In this document: positions 57,021 through 64,000 of the stretch, one piece after another
How positions within the stretch are numbered: position 1 is the first letter of the stretch
How the letters are laid out: each line of letters starts with the position of its first letter
Source of the DNA: Mycolicibacterium gilvum
GTDB taxonomy: Bacteria > Actinomycetota > Actinomycetes > Mycobacteriales > Mycobacteriaceae
Direction of reading: 5' to 3'
Assembly: GCF_900454025.1 (NCBI RefSeq)
Contig: NZ_UGQM01000001.1
Span: forward strand, 2,356,001 to 2,420,000
Length of the DNA: 64,000 nucleotides
The notes under the pieces: model-generated
The model's input: only the letters and a program-made list of their open reading frames with translations
Databases searched by the model: none
What the model was told of the DNA's origin: nothing
Translations under genes and position numbers: made by a program

Positions 57021-57993
57021 TTGCGCTCAGCTCGTCGGAGCGGCCCCGGTGCGCCGCGCCGCCGCGTGGTACCGGGCGCATGGCCGGTTGCGCACCGGGG
57101 ATCCGATCGCGATGGCCGCCGACGCCCTGGCCGCCTATCGGGCCGACACCGCGGCGGGCAAGGATGCGCTGCTGATCTGCGACACCAAAGAGATGGCCGA
57201 TGCGCTTAACCGGCGCATCCACGACGAATCGATTGACGCCCAGGCGCCCACCGTCACCGCGGCGCGCGGACATCGCATCGCCAAAGGCGATGTGATCATC
57301 AGCCGCCGCAACGACCCGGCCATCCCGGTCGTCGAGGCCACCGACATCACCACACCCGCCGCCGATCCGGTGCGCAACGGGCAACGCTGGCGCGTCTTGG
57401 CTGTCGACCCGGAGAAGCACCGCATCGCCGCCCGCCGGCTCGACGACGGCGCGCGCACCGTGTTCTCCGGGGACTACCTACACCAGCACGTCACCCACGG
57501 CTATGCGGTCACCGTGCACTCGGCCCAAGGGGTCACCGCCGAGACCACGCATGCCGTGCTGGGCGAAACCACCACCCGCTCGCTGCTGTATGTCGCGTTG
57601 ACCCGCGGCCGCCACACCAACCATGCCTACCTGTATGAGCGTTTGGCCGGCGAAACCGAACACGAACACGCCGACCAACAGCCCGGTGTGCACGTGGCTC
57701 GTCGCGGCACCAGCGCCGATGCCGCTCAGCTGGTGCGCGGCATCATCGCCAATCGCGACGAGCGGGCCCGCACCGCCCACGACATCGCCGCCCACACCCA
57801 GGACCGCGCCCGGCTACCCAAGCGCGTCCAACGCCTGCTCGACCGCCGTGATCGGGCTGTACAGCAGCGATGGGCCGCCTACAGAAACTGGCACGGCCAG
57901 CGCGTCGAGCAAGCCCTCGAACACCAGCACTGGCTCGACCAGCACCGCAGCCGCAGCCAATACCAGAGCCTCGACTCCGGACTCGAACTCTAA
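56998..57993 (+). pseudogene. MobF/TraA-type relaxase-helicase, C-terminal fragment
   Basis: About 330 residues of the helicase end of a conjugative relaxase: [38 protein letters not shown], then SF1 motifs [16 protein letters not shown] and [19 protein letters not shown], and a helical C-terminus. The N-terminal relaxase domain and Walker motifs are absent, cut at about 57000. It shows that a conjugative plasmid or element was once joined here. Confidence 0.85.
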
Positions 57994-58028
57994 AGCCTGG
58001 ATTGATTGCGCGCGTGCGCTTGATCGGA

Positions 58029-58349
58029 TCAGGCCATCGCCCGGCACTCTTGAGCGCAGCGGCGACACGACTCTGCGCAGGCGCGGCAGTGATCGTTGTC
58101 GTACTTGTCGCACTCGGCCGCGCACGCATCACAAATCTCTGCGCACAGCTGGCACAACTGGGCCGCCCAACGCGACCCGCGAGACACCAGCGTCACACAC
58201 ACCGCGCAAATCGCTGCGCAGTCTAGGCATAACCGGGCGCAGTCGGCCATCTTCGCGTCGTTGACGCAACAGTTGTAGGCGCACGCTTCGCACGCCGCCT
58301 GACATTTCGCGCACGCATCCAGACAGGCCTGGTTGGCCGTTACCGCCAT
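58029..58349 (-). CDS. csp: Cys-rich four-helix copper-storage-type protein (DUF326/Csp)
   Basis: 106 residues with 22 Cys spaced as CxxC and CxxxC along predicted helices (CLDACAKCQAACEAC, CARLCLDCAAICAVC, CQLCAEICDACAAEC, CRACAESCRRC). Copper-storage proteins of this kind bind many Cu(I) ions inside a four-helix bundle. There is no signal peptide, so it is cytosolic like Csp3. The ATG at 58349 follows AGGAG. The CsoR/RicR-like operator at 58372 overlaps its likely -10 (TTATAC), supporting metal-controlled repression. Confidence 0.88.
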   Translation of the reverse strand: MAVTANQACLDACAKCQAACEACAYNCCVNDAKMADCARLCLDCAAICAVCVTLVSRGSRWAAQLCQLCAEICDACAAECDKYDNDHCRACAESCRRCAQECRAMA

Positions 58350-58371
58350 GACAGATCTCCTCACTCGTCGT

Positions 58372-58386
58372 TACCCCGTGAGGGTA
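58372..58386. promoter_or_regulatory. CsoR/RicR-like operator upstream of csp
   Basis: TACCCCGTGAGGGTA: same 15-bp layout as at 43158 with one asymmetric base. It lies 23 bp upstream of the csp start on the minus strand and overlaps the presumed -10 element. Confidence 0.75.
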
Positions 58387-58511
58387 TAAGCTAGCAGCCC
58401 CTCGTAAGTCGAGTAAACAGTTGGCTTTTCGAACTTTGAGTTAATCCCCGGTGGGTTCCAGTTGGGGTGCGTGCAGTGTCATCGGCGGCTTCGTGTGGCA
58501 CGATCGGGTCA

Positions 58512-59243
58512 ATGCCTGGATCCGAAGCGCACCGCCCCGCCACGTGTGATGAGGAGCTGCTGTGCTGTCTAGGACCAGGGTTTCCCGCGTTGGCGGGCAG
58601 CGATCCTGACCGTGTGGTGAGGATCCGCGATGAGGTGGCGCACGGGTTTGCGGCGCTAGCCGACGTGACCCGTGCGGTGTCGTTCTTCGGTTCCGCGCGC
58701 ACCCCGCCGGATCATCCGTACTACCAGCTGGCGCGCACGCTGGCCGCACGGCTGGGGGCCTTGGGGTTCGACATCATCACCGGCGGTGGGGCCGGGATCA
58801 TGGAGGCCGCCAACCGGGGCGCCCGCGAGGCGGGGGTGCGCTCGATCGGCCTGGTTATCGAGCTGCCCTACGAGCAGCGCATGAATTCATTTGTGGATCT
58901 CTCGCTGGAGTTTAAGTATTTTTTCGTCCGTAAGCTGATGTTGGTCCGCTACGCGTCGGCGTTTGTGGTGTTTCCGGGCGGCTTTGGCACGCTTGATGAG
59001 CTGTTCGAGGCGCTCACGCTCATCCAGACCCAGAAGATACGACACTTCCCGGTCGTGCTTGCGGGCTCGCAGCACTGGGGCGGACTAGAGCAGTGGATCC
59101 GGACCCAGCTGCTTGAGCTGGGAATGATTTCGCCAGACGACGTCCAGCTGCTCGTGGTCGCTGACGATCCCTACGAGATTGGCGAGGTCATCGAGGGTGG
59201 GCTCCGTCGCCAGCTACAGACCTATCGCCCAACCACGCCGTGA
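58512..59243 (+). CDS. LOG-family protein (cytokinin riboside phosphoribohydrolase-like)
   Basis: A 243-residue LOG/TIGR00730-type enzyme. GGGAGIMEAANRGAREAGV and PGGFGTLDELFEALTLIQTQK are the family motifs, with the catalytic Arg/Glu set. It hydrolyses nucleoside monophosphates such as cytokinin nucleotides (family knowledge). The ATG at 58512 is preferred; the frame is open to 58467. It is divergent from csp, so the shared 162-bp spacer with the operator could control both. Confidence 0.85.
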   Translation: MPGSEAHRPATCDEELLCCLGPGFPALAGSDPDRVVRIRDEVAHGFAALADVTRAVSFFGSARTPPDHPYYQLARTLAARLGALGFDIITGGGAGIMEAANRGAREAGVRSIGLVIELPYEQRMNSFVDLSLEFKYFFVRKLMLVRYASAFVVFPGGFGTLDELFEALTLIQTQKIRHFPVVLAGSQHWGGLEQWIRTQLLELGMISPDDVQLLVVADDPYEIGEVIEGGLRRQLQTYRPTTP

Positions 59244-59670
59244 GCGAATCGCCGAGATCACGAAAGGCGCCGACCCGCGACTGCGTTGCTTAGCTGCCGT
59301 CTGCGCCGACGTCGGTGGGGAACAAAAGTTTTCGGGATTGGTGTGTTTGTTTGGTGGACTGGCAGAAGTGATGGACTCAGACGCGGGCATGGCGTGGCTG
59401 CTGGCTGACGCGGCAGGGCCATGCCTAACCGGTGACCAGCGCGCGATGGTGTTTGTCGAATTGGGTTGCGGGGAAAATCATCTGGCGATCGAGACGATTC
59501 TTAATGCCGTCGTAGAAAACGGCTTCCCGTTGTCGACTGCCGTGCTGGCGGCTCTCACGGAATGGCTGGATTTATACGTCGGCAGCCCCGAGGAGCGGCT
59601 GCTGCGGGACCTGGTCCTCCAGGTCCGTGCGCAACGACCCGACTTCGAATCGGGACAGCATTGCGATTAA
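59179..59670 (+). CDS. hypothetical protein overlapping the LOG gene
   Basis: The open frame overlaps the LOG 3' end. The protein-like part begins near ITKGADPRLRCLAAVCADVG and includes DSDAGMAWLLADAAGPCLTG and NAVVENGFPLSTAVLAALTEW, ending about residue 163. It is helical, soluble and Cys-containing, with no family recognised. The start is uncertain (TTG 59179, or an internal GTG/ATG up to 59371). Confidence 0.5.
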   Translation: MARSSRVGSVASYRPIAQPRRERIAEITKGADPRLRCLAAVCADVGGEQKFSGLVCLFGGLAEVMDSDAGMAWLLADAAGPCLTGDQRAMVFVELGCGENHLAIETILNAVVENGFPLSTAVLAALTEWLDLYVGSPEERLLRDLVLQVRAQRPDFESGQHCD

Positions 59671-60105
59671 CGTGCAAGCACTGCTGGTAAGCCTGCTTTG
59701 CGGCGGCCACGCCGATCGACGGCTTTGCCGTGTGGGGGGGCCGCCACCTTGCCAGGGGGTATGCGACCGCCCTGGCCAGCGGCGCGGCACGCACTCCCGT
59801 AAACGGTGAGCGTGGACTTTCCGAGAGGCAGACCGACGCACACCTCCGTAGCTGTCGGGCCGAAATCAGCAACTCTGAGGGCTTAACCAGCGGACCACCA
59901 AGCCGTCCACGGCTTTACGCGTCGTGGAATCAGGAGTGCTGATAGGCATCGTGTCAGGACGTTTGTCGGTTTTGGAACGCAACGCATGGCGCGCCGGGCC
60001 AACCATCTACGGCGCACGCGCCTACACCGCATTATGCCGGATTCGCCAGCACACCCTTCTGCGCGAAGCGACGATGTCGGTGACACTACTGGCTGTTTGA
60101 TACCG
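59671..60105. other. 435-bp region without a supported gene
   Basis: A lone GGGGGTAT half-site at about 59756-59762 lacks the matching half. The minus strand near 59890-59950 reads like an N-terminal peptide (STPDSTTRKAVDGLVVRW) that I cannot place. Otherwise only the upstream promoter region of the L,D-transpeptidase. Confidence 0.4.
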
Positions 60106-60120
60106 TACCCGGGCGGGGTA
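60106..60120. promoter_or_regulatory. CsoR/RicR-like operator 1 upstream of L,D-transpeptidase
   Basis: TACCCGGGCGGGGTA, the TACCC-N5-GGGTA palindrome in the same 15-bp frame as at 43158 and 58372. Confidence 0.7.
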
Positions 60121-60124
60121 CAGA

Positions 60125-60139
60125 TACCCGCAGGGGGTA
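60125..60139. promoter_or_regulatory. CsoR/RicR-like operator 2 upstream of L,D-transpeptidase
   Basis: TACCCGCAGGGGGTA, centred 19 bp after operator 1, about two helical turns, so two repressor tetramers could bind side by side. Confidence 0.7.
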
Positions 60140-60294
60140 CAAACCAGACTGTGACGATGCTCGTCTCAGCGGGAATGCGACGCGCATACGCACCCAAAAA
60201 TTGCTGCCCGACACATAGATCCCAACGACGGTGCGGCACACATACACCGGGCGGCGCCGGCGGCGACGAATGTGAGAAAGGACAGGAGGCGTCT

Positions 60295-61542
60295 GTGGCT
60301 ATCGATCGACGAACTCGCATGAGTCTTATCGCGGTCGCTGTGATCAGTGTGATGGTGGTGGCCGTGGTGGCCGTGGTGATCGGGCGAGGCGATGACCACA
60401 ATGGTGCGCTGCCCGCAGCGTCGGTCCTGCGCGCGGAAACGCCTGCGACCGTCACTGTCACTCCGGGCCCCGACGCGGTGAACGTTGACCCGCTGGGCGC
60501 GGTCATGGTGAGCGCGGCCAACGGCACCCTGTCCGATGTGCAGATGGTCAACGACCAAAACACGCCGATCCCGGGTGTTATGACCCCTGACCACCTGGTG
60601 TGGAAGCCCGGCGTGCCGCTGGGGTATGGCCGCAGCTACACCCTGACCGTGGCCAGTCGCGGGCCGACGGGAACTTTCGCGTCGCAGATGTCGAGGTTCA
60701 CCACGCTTACACCCAGCAATCAGGCTGCGGTGTCGCTGACCACGACGTCGGGTGCGGCGCTGCGCGACGGCGGCACCTACGGGGTGGGCACGGTCATTGT
60801 TGCCCACTTCGATGAACCCATCATCGATCGCGCGGCCGCGCAGCGCCGACTGACCGTGACGACCGCTCCGGCCGTGGACGGCTCCTGGTATTGGGTTGAT
60901 GACCAGAACGCCCATTGGCGCCCGGAGCACTACTACGCGGCGGGCACGAAAATCACCGTGGCGGCCAACATCTACGGCGCGCCGCTGGGTGGCGGACTGT
61001 ACGGCCAAGAGGACCAGCAGACCTCGTTCACCATCGGTGACGCGCATGTGTCGATCGCCGACGACAACACGAAACAGGTCAACGTTTACAACAACGGCGT
61101 TCTGGTGCGCACCATGCCCACCTCGATGGGCATGGGCGGCACGCAAACCGTCGCCGGGCAGACCCTCACGTTTTGGACCCCACCCGGGGTGTACACGGTG
61201 ATGGATAAGTCCAATCCGGTCGTGATGGATTCGTCCACCTATGGCTTGCCCGTCAATTCCCACCTCGGCTACCGCGAGACCATCAACTACGCCACCCGCA
61301 TCAGCCCCGACGGCATCTATCTTCACCAACTCGACAGCACCGTGTGGGCTCAAGGCAACACCAACACTTCCCATGGCTGTCTAAACCTCAACGGCGACAA
61401 CGCCAAATGGTTCTTCGGGTTTTCCCAACCAGGCGACATCGTCGAGGTCCGCAACACCGGGGGCCCGCCCCTGTCGTTGCAGAACAACGGTGACTGGAGT
61501 GTGCCCTGGGCGCAATGGCAGGCCGAAAGCGCCCCCGCCTGA
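60295..61542 (+). CDS. L,D-transpeptidase (YkuD), Ldt-type with Ig-like domains
   Basis: A 415-residue envelope enzyme forming 3-3 peptidoglycan cross-links. The signal anchor is LIAVAVISVMVVAVVAVVIG, followed by two Ig-like domains (MVSAANGTLSDVQMV...; SLTTTSGAALRDGGTYGVG...) and the YkuD domain with YLHQLDSTVWAQGN and catalytic Cys in TNTSHGCLNL, then a C-terminal Trp-rich tail as in LdtMt2. The GTG at 60295 follows AGGAGG. Two CsoR/RicR-like operators lie 155-190 bp upstream, suggesting induction by metal. Copper is known to inhibit some L,D-transpeptidases, which gives a rationale for extra enzyme. Confidence 0.92.
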   Translation: MAIDRRTRMSLIAVAVISVMVVAVVAVVIGRGDDHNGALPAASVLRAETPATVTVTPGPDAVNVDPLGAVMVSAANGTLSDVQMVNDQNTPIPGVMTPDHLVWKPGVPLGYGRSYTLTVASRGPTGTFASQMSRFTTLTPSNQAAVSLTTTSGAALRDGGTYGVGTVIVAHFDEPIIDRAAAQRRLTVTTAPAVDGSWYWVDDQNAHWRPEHYYAAGTKITVAANIYGAPLGGGLYGQEDQQTSFTIGDAHVSIADDNTKQVNVYNNGVLVRTMPTSMGMGGTQTVAGQTLTFWTPPGVYTVMDKSNPVVMDSSTYGLPVNSHLGYRETINYATRISPDGIYLHQLDSTVWAQGNTNTSHGCLNLNGDNAKWFFGFSQPGDIVEVRNTGGPPLSLQNNGDWSVPWAQWQAESAPA

Positions 61543-61619
61543 CCCGGCCGGGTGCTCTTCAAGACACGGCACGGGCTCCGTCAACGGTAGTCGCTGTCTC
61601 GTTGTAGAAACGCCGCTGC
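61543..61619. other. convergent spacer
   Basis: 77 bp between the L,D-transpeptidase stop and the end of the interrupted recombinase gene. CCCGGCCGGG just after 61542 is a perfect 10-bp palindrome that may contribute to termination. Confidence 0.4.
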
Positions 61620-61832
61620 TCAAAACGTTTGCAGCGCTTGGCTCGCCAGATGAACCAAATCTGTCGCGGCAGTTTGGCCCAGGGCGCCGACGCCAGCCGT
61701 GATGGCGTAAAGGAGAAGCTGCTTTAACCGGCTGGGATTTGGTTGAGGCTCAGCGGCTTCCCTTTTGATCTCCACGGCGATCTGATGGGCGTGCTCCACT
61801 GCTTCAGGAGGCCCATCCGCGGCCGCCTCTAG

Positions 61833-63258
61833 TACTACAGCCGTAGATCGTTGCTCGTCGGCGTGTTTGCCTTGCTGGATTGGGTGACCGCGGCATCGTT
61901 CGGAGTTTGTGAGAACTAACGATGATGCCGCGGTCGCCGCGGCTTACAGGGTAGACGTTGATCGGTGGCGAAGTGGCTTTGATGAGGTGCTGGATCGGGT
62001 CGCGTCACGGTTCGCTCGGTGCGAGCCGCTGCGCAACGCCGGCGCGTTGATGCTCGGGTTGGTCTGTGACATTGACCGTAAGAACTGTTGGACGCTGGCC
62101 GAGCGTTGCGGCCACAGCAGCCCGGACCGGATGCAGCATCTGCTGGCGCGGGCGAAGTGGGACGCCGAGGGAGTGCGTGATGATCTTCGCGCCTACGTGG
62201 TCGACCACCTCGGCGATGACGAGGCGATCCTGATCGTCGATGAGACTGGAGACGTGAAGAAGGGCACTCATACCGTCGGGACTCAGCGCCAGTACACCGG
62301 TACCGCGGGCAGGATCGAAAACGCCCAAGTCGCTGTGTATTTGGCCTATGCGGGGCCCAACAGTCACGCACTGGTGGACCGCGAGCTATACCTGCCGAAG
62401 TCGTGGATCGACGACTCGGAACGCCGTCAGTGCGCCGGGGTGCCCACCGATGTCGAGTTCGCCACCAAACCTGCGCTGGCCGAGCGGATGATCACTCGTG
62501 CTGTGGCCGCCGGAGTCCCTGCGCGATGGGCCACCGGCGACGAGGTCTACGGCGCCGACCCCGACCTGCGCGCCGCGATCGCCGCCCAGGGGCTGGGCTA
62601 TGTGCTGGCCGTCGGGTCCAATCGCACCGTCACCACCAGTACGGGCAGCCAGCGAGTAGACGAGCTTGCCCGGTCTCTGCCGCGGCGGGCCTGGCGGCGC
62701 GTCAGCGCCGGAACCGGCGCCAAGGGCCAACGCTGGTACTCCTGGACGTTGGTCGAAATCACCGACGCCGAGCCCGGCCACCATCACCTGCTGGTGCGCC
62801 GCAACGACAAGACCGCTGAATTGGCCTATTACCGCTGCTACAGCCCCAATCCGGTCACCCTGGCCGACTACGTACGGGTCGCCGGGCGGCGCTGGAAGGT
62901 CGAGGAATCGTTTCAAGCCGGCAAGGGCCTGGCCGGGCTCGACGAGCACCAGGTACGGACCTGGACCTCTTGGCACCGCTGGGTCACCCTATCCATGCTT
63001 GCCCATGCCTTCCTCGTCGTCACGACCGCCGCTCAACGGCGCAGCGACGAACCCGACGACCAGACCGGCCAGACACTGATCACGTTGACAGTCAATGAAT
63101 TCCGCAGACTCTTCATCGCCCTGGTATTGCAGCCGCTACACGCGGTTGCCGACGTCCTCGCCTGGTCCACCTGGCGGCGACGACATCAAACGAGAGCCCG
63201 CACCTACCATTACCGCAAACAACATCAACAACAATGAACGCTATCTACGGCTGTAGTA
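61833..63258 (+). mobile_element. IS701-family insertion sequence with CTAG target duplication
   Basis: A 1.43-kb element. Terminal inverted repeat TACTACAGCCGTAGAT at 61833-61848, with exact complement at 63243-63258. Both ends are flanked by CTAG (61829-61832, 63259-63262), the 4-bp duplication expected for IS701. Complete element, probably recently inserted. Confidence 0.93.
61909..63237 (+). CDS. IS701-family transposase
   Basis: A 442-residue DDE transposase. LIVDETGDVKKGTHTVGTQR and YTGTAGRIENAQVAVYLAYA are the family signature with the first Asp; ATGDEVYGADPDLRAA gives the second and RRWKVEESFQAGKGLAGLDE the Glu region. GTG start at 61909 after GGAGTTT. It fills the element between its inverted repeats and appears intact. 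Confidence 0.94.
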   Translation: MRTNDDAAVAAAYRVDVDRWRSGFDEVLDRVASRFARCEPLRNAGALMLGLVCDIDRKNCWTLAERCGHSSPDRMQHLLARAKWDAEGVRDDLRAYVVDHLGDDEAILIVDETGDVKKGTHTVGTQRQYTGTAGRIENAQVAVYLAYAGPNSHALVDRELYLPKSWIDDSERRQCAGVPTDVEFATKPALAERMITRAVAAGVPARWATGDEVYGADPDLRAAIAAQGLGYVLAVGSNRTVTTSTGSQRVDELARSLPRRAWRRVSAGTGAKGQRWYSWTLVEITDAEPGHHHLLVRRNDKTAELAYYRCYSPNPVTLADYVRVAGRRWKVEESFQAGKGLAGLDEHQVRTWTSWHRWVTLSMLAHAFLVVTTAAQRRSDEPDDQTGQTLITLTVNEFRRLFIALVLQPLHAVADVLAWSTWRRRHQTRARTYHYRKQHQQQ

Positions 63259-64000
63259 CTAGGGCGTCGGCAACCGCCAGCGCTCTTTTAATCTGCTCGG
63301 CCACCGTGTACGTCTGGGTTGCGCCAGGGCTGCCGATAGCGACATTGGCGCTGTTACTGATGTGAATCGTGGTCGCTCCCTGTGGGTCTGCCGGCGCGTT
63401 ACCGCCCCGCACCGACTTTCCCGCATCAGCTAGCGCCTCGCCCTTGGCGGTGATGGATGGGCGCACCACACCATGGCCCCAAGATGCGGTGCCACTGATG
63501 TACTCCTGGTCCCGAAGCCACTCAGAGGCCTCCGCGACCTCTTGTTGTGTCAGCGAGTCGCCTTGCCACTCAACGGCATTCGCGATGTCGTCGGCCTTCA
63601 GCACCGGGTGTCTGTTGCCATCGACCATCGCCTTGAGATACAGCCATTTCAGGACCGCGTCCCGCACGCTCCATACCCGGTCAATCGGACTACTCGTCAT
63701 CTCTTCCCCATCTTGTTCTCTGCTTCCATTCAGAGCCCGGTACACCGTCGAGCGCCCGACCAGCAAGGTGTCAGCGATCTCGGCCACCGGCATACCGGCG
63801 GCGGCCAGCTTTCGCGCGTGAGCCAGTCGGCGCCCCCTCAACGCCGGCGGTCGGCCGCCAATGCGGCCTCGAGCACGCGCGGCGGCCAGGCCCCCCATCG
63901 TGCGTTCGTGGTTAATGCCGCGCTCGAACTCGGCGAGCGCCCCAAACACATGCAACACCAGCCGGCCGGTGGCGCTGCTGGTGTCGATCTCCTCGGCCAG

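Larger units (their letters stand above)
61620..64000 (-). pseudogene. serine recombinase fused to an accessory domain, interrupted by IS701; runs off the right edge
   Basis: The coding parts are 63259-64000 and 61620-61832. Joining them at the single CTAG gives AVADAL|EAAADGPPEA in frame. The visible N-terminal part is the end of a resolvase/invertase (LHVFGALAEFERGINHERT, then HTH AGMPVAEIADTLLVGRSTVYRAL). It continues in frame into about 200 residues not usual for resolvases: WSVRDAVLKWLYLKAMVDGN, ASEWLRDQEYISG, IHISNSANVAIGSPGATQTY, and a C-terminal hydrophobic segment LLLYAITAGVGALGQTAA. The catalytic Ser domain is beyond the window. The accessory part recalls effector-type tails of defence proteins; this is inference. 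Confidence 0.75.

Noticed and set aside
59745..59763. Possible fifth CsoR/RicR-like operator
   Set aside because: Only the GGGGTA half is present; the other half (CCTTG) does not match TACCC.

Overview
The window looks like the chromosome of a fast-growing mycobacterium (Mycolicibacterium-type actinobacterium). It is GC-rich with many GTG starts and translationally coupled genes. The block recA-recX ... miaB, a membrane protein, a DUF349 protein (opposite strand), a DMT transporter, a dioxygenase-like gene, miaA, dapF, hflX ... LGFP-repeat protein, lexA/chiZ, nrdR follows the gene order known from the Mycobacterium tuberculosis recA-nrdR region. That order is from family knowledge; no database search was run.

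Layout. (1) 1-5.4 kb: a [NiFe]-hydrogenase maturation operon on the minus strand, read hypA-hypB-hypF-hypC-hypD-hypE. hypE runs off the left edge and hypA has an internal in-frame deletion. (2) 5.4-29.0 kb: core genome. It holds DNA repair and SOS control (recA, recX, lexA, chiZ, with visible SOS boxes and RecA-NDp/PafBC-type promoters), tRNA modification (miaB, miaA), lysine/peptidoglycan precursor synthesis (dapF), a glutamate-type ABC importer (gluABCD), hflX, a DEAD-box helicase, a molybdenum oxidoreductase, an LGFP-repeat envelope protein and nrdR. (3) 29.0-34.4 kb: layered mobile DNA directly after nrdR. There is a truncated IS4-type transposase, then a decayed IS3 transposase split by a complete Tn554-like element (tnpA, tnpB, tnpC; perfect 14-bp terminal inverted repeats), then an IS630 remnant.

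(4) 34.4-43.2 kb: the most unusual part. A truncated MPT63-like secreted protein carries a Met/Cys-rich tail. Beside it is an eight-gene minus-strand operon resembling only the membrane arm of respiratory complex I (nuoA, a degenerate NuoB/NuoD-like protein with a 22-histidine linker, then nuoH, J, K, L, M, N). NuoC, E, F, G and I are missing. A 15-bp palindrome TACCC[C/G]-N3-[G/A]GGGTA sits upstream of nuoA. The same palindrome lies upstream of a Cys-rich four-helix copper-storage-type protein (58.4 kb) and twice upstream of an L,D-transpeptidase (60.1 kb). I read these as one metal-stress regulon (copper or similar, CsoR/RicR-type operators) containing a complex I-like proton or ion module. 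The metal, the repressor and the function are inference.

(5) 43.2-52 kb: a broken biosynthetic locus (alpha/beta hydrolase, SagB-type oxidoreductase, terminal T-E fragment of a nonribosomal peptide synthetase). It is cut by an IS30 remnant that carries an IS256, which in turn carries an IS110 element. The IS110 left end shows segments matching its own target and donor sequences, as expected for a bridge RNA. (6) 52-58 kb: plasmid-like genes (sigma-like regulator, cutinase, VapBC-type toxin-antitoxin, small membrane protein, truncated MobF relaxase). (7) 58-64 kb: the copper-storage protein, a LOG-family protein, the L,D-transpeptidase, and a serine recombinase with a fused accessory domain, interrupted by a clean IS701 insertion (CTAG duplication) and running off the right edge. 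No CRISPR array, tRNA or rRNA was seen.
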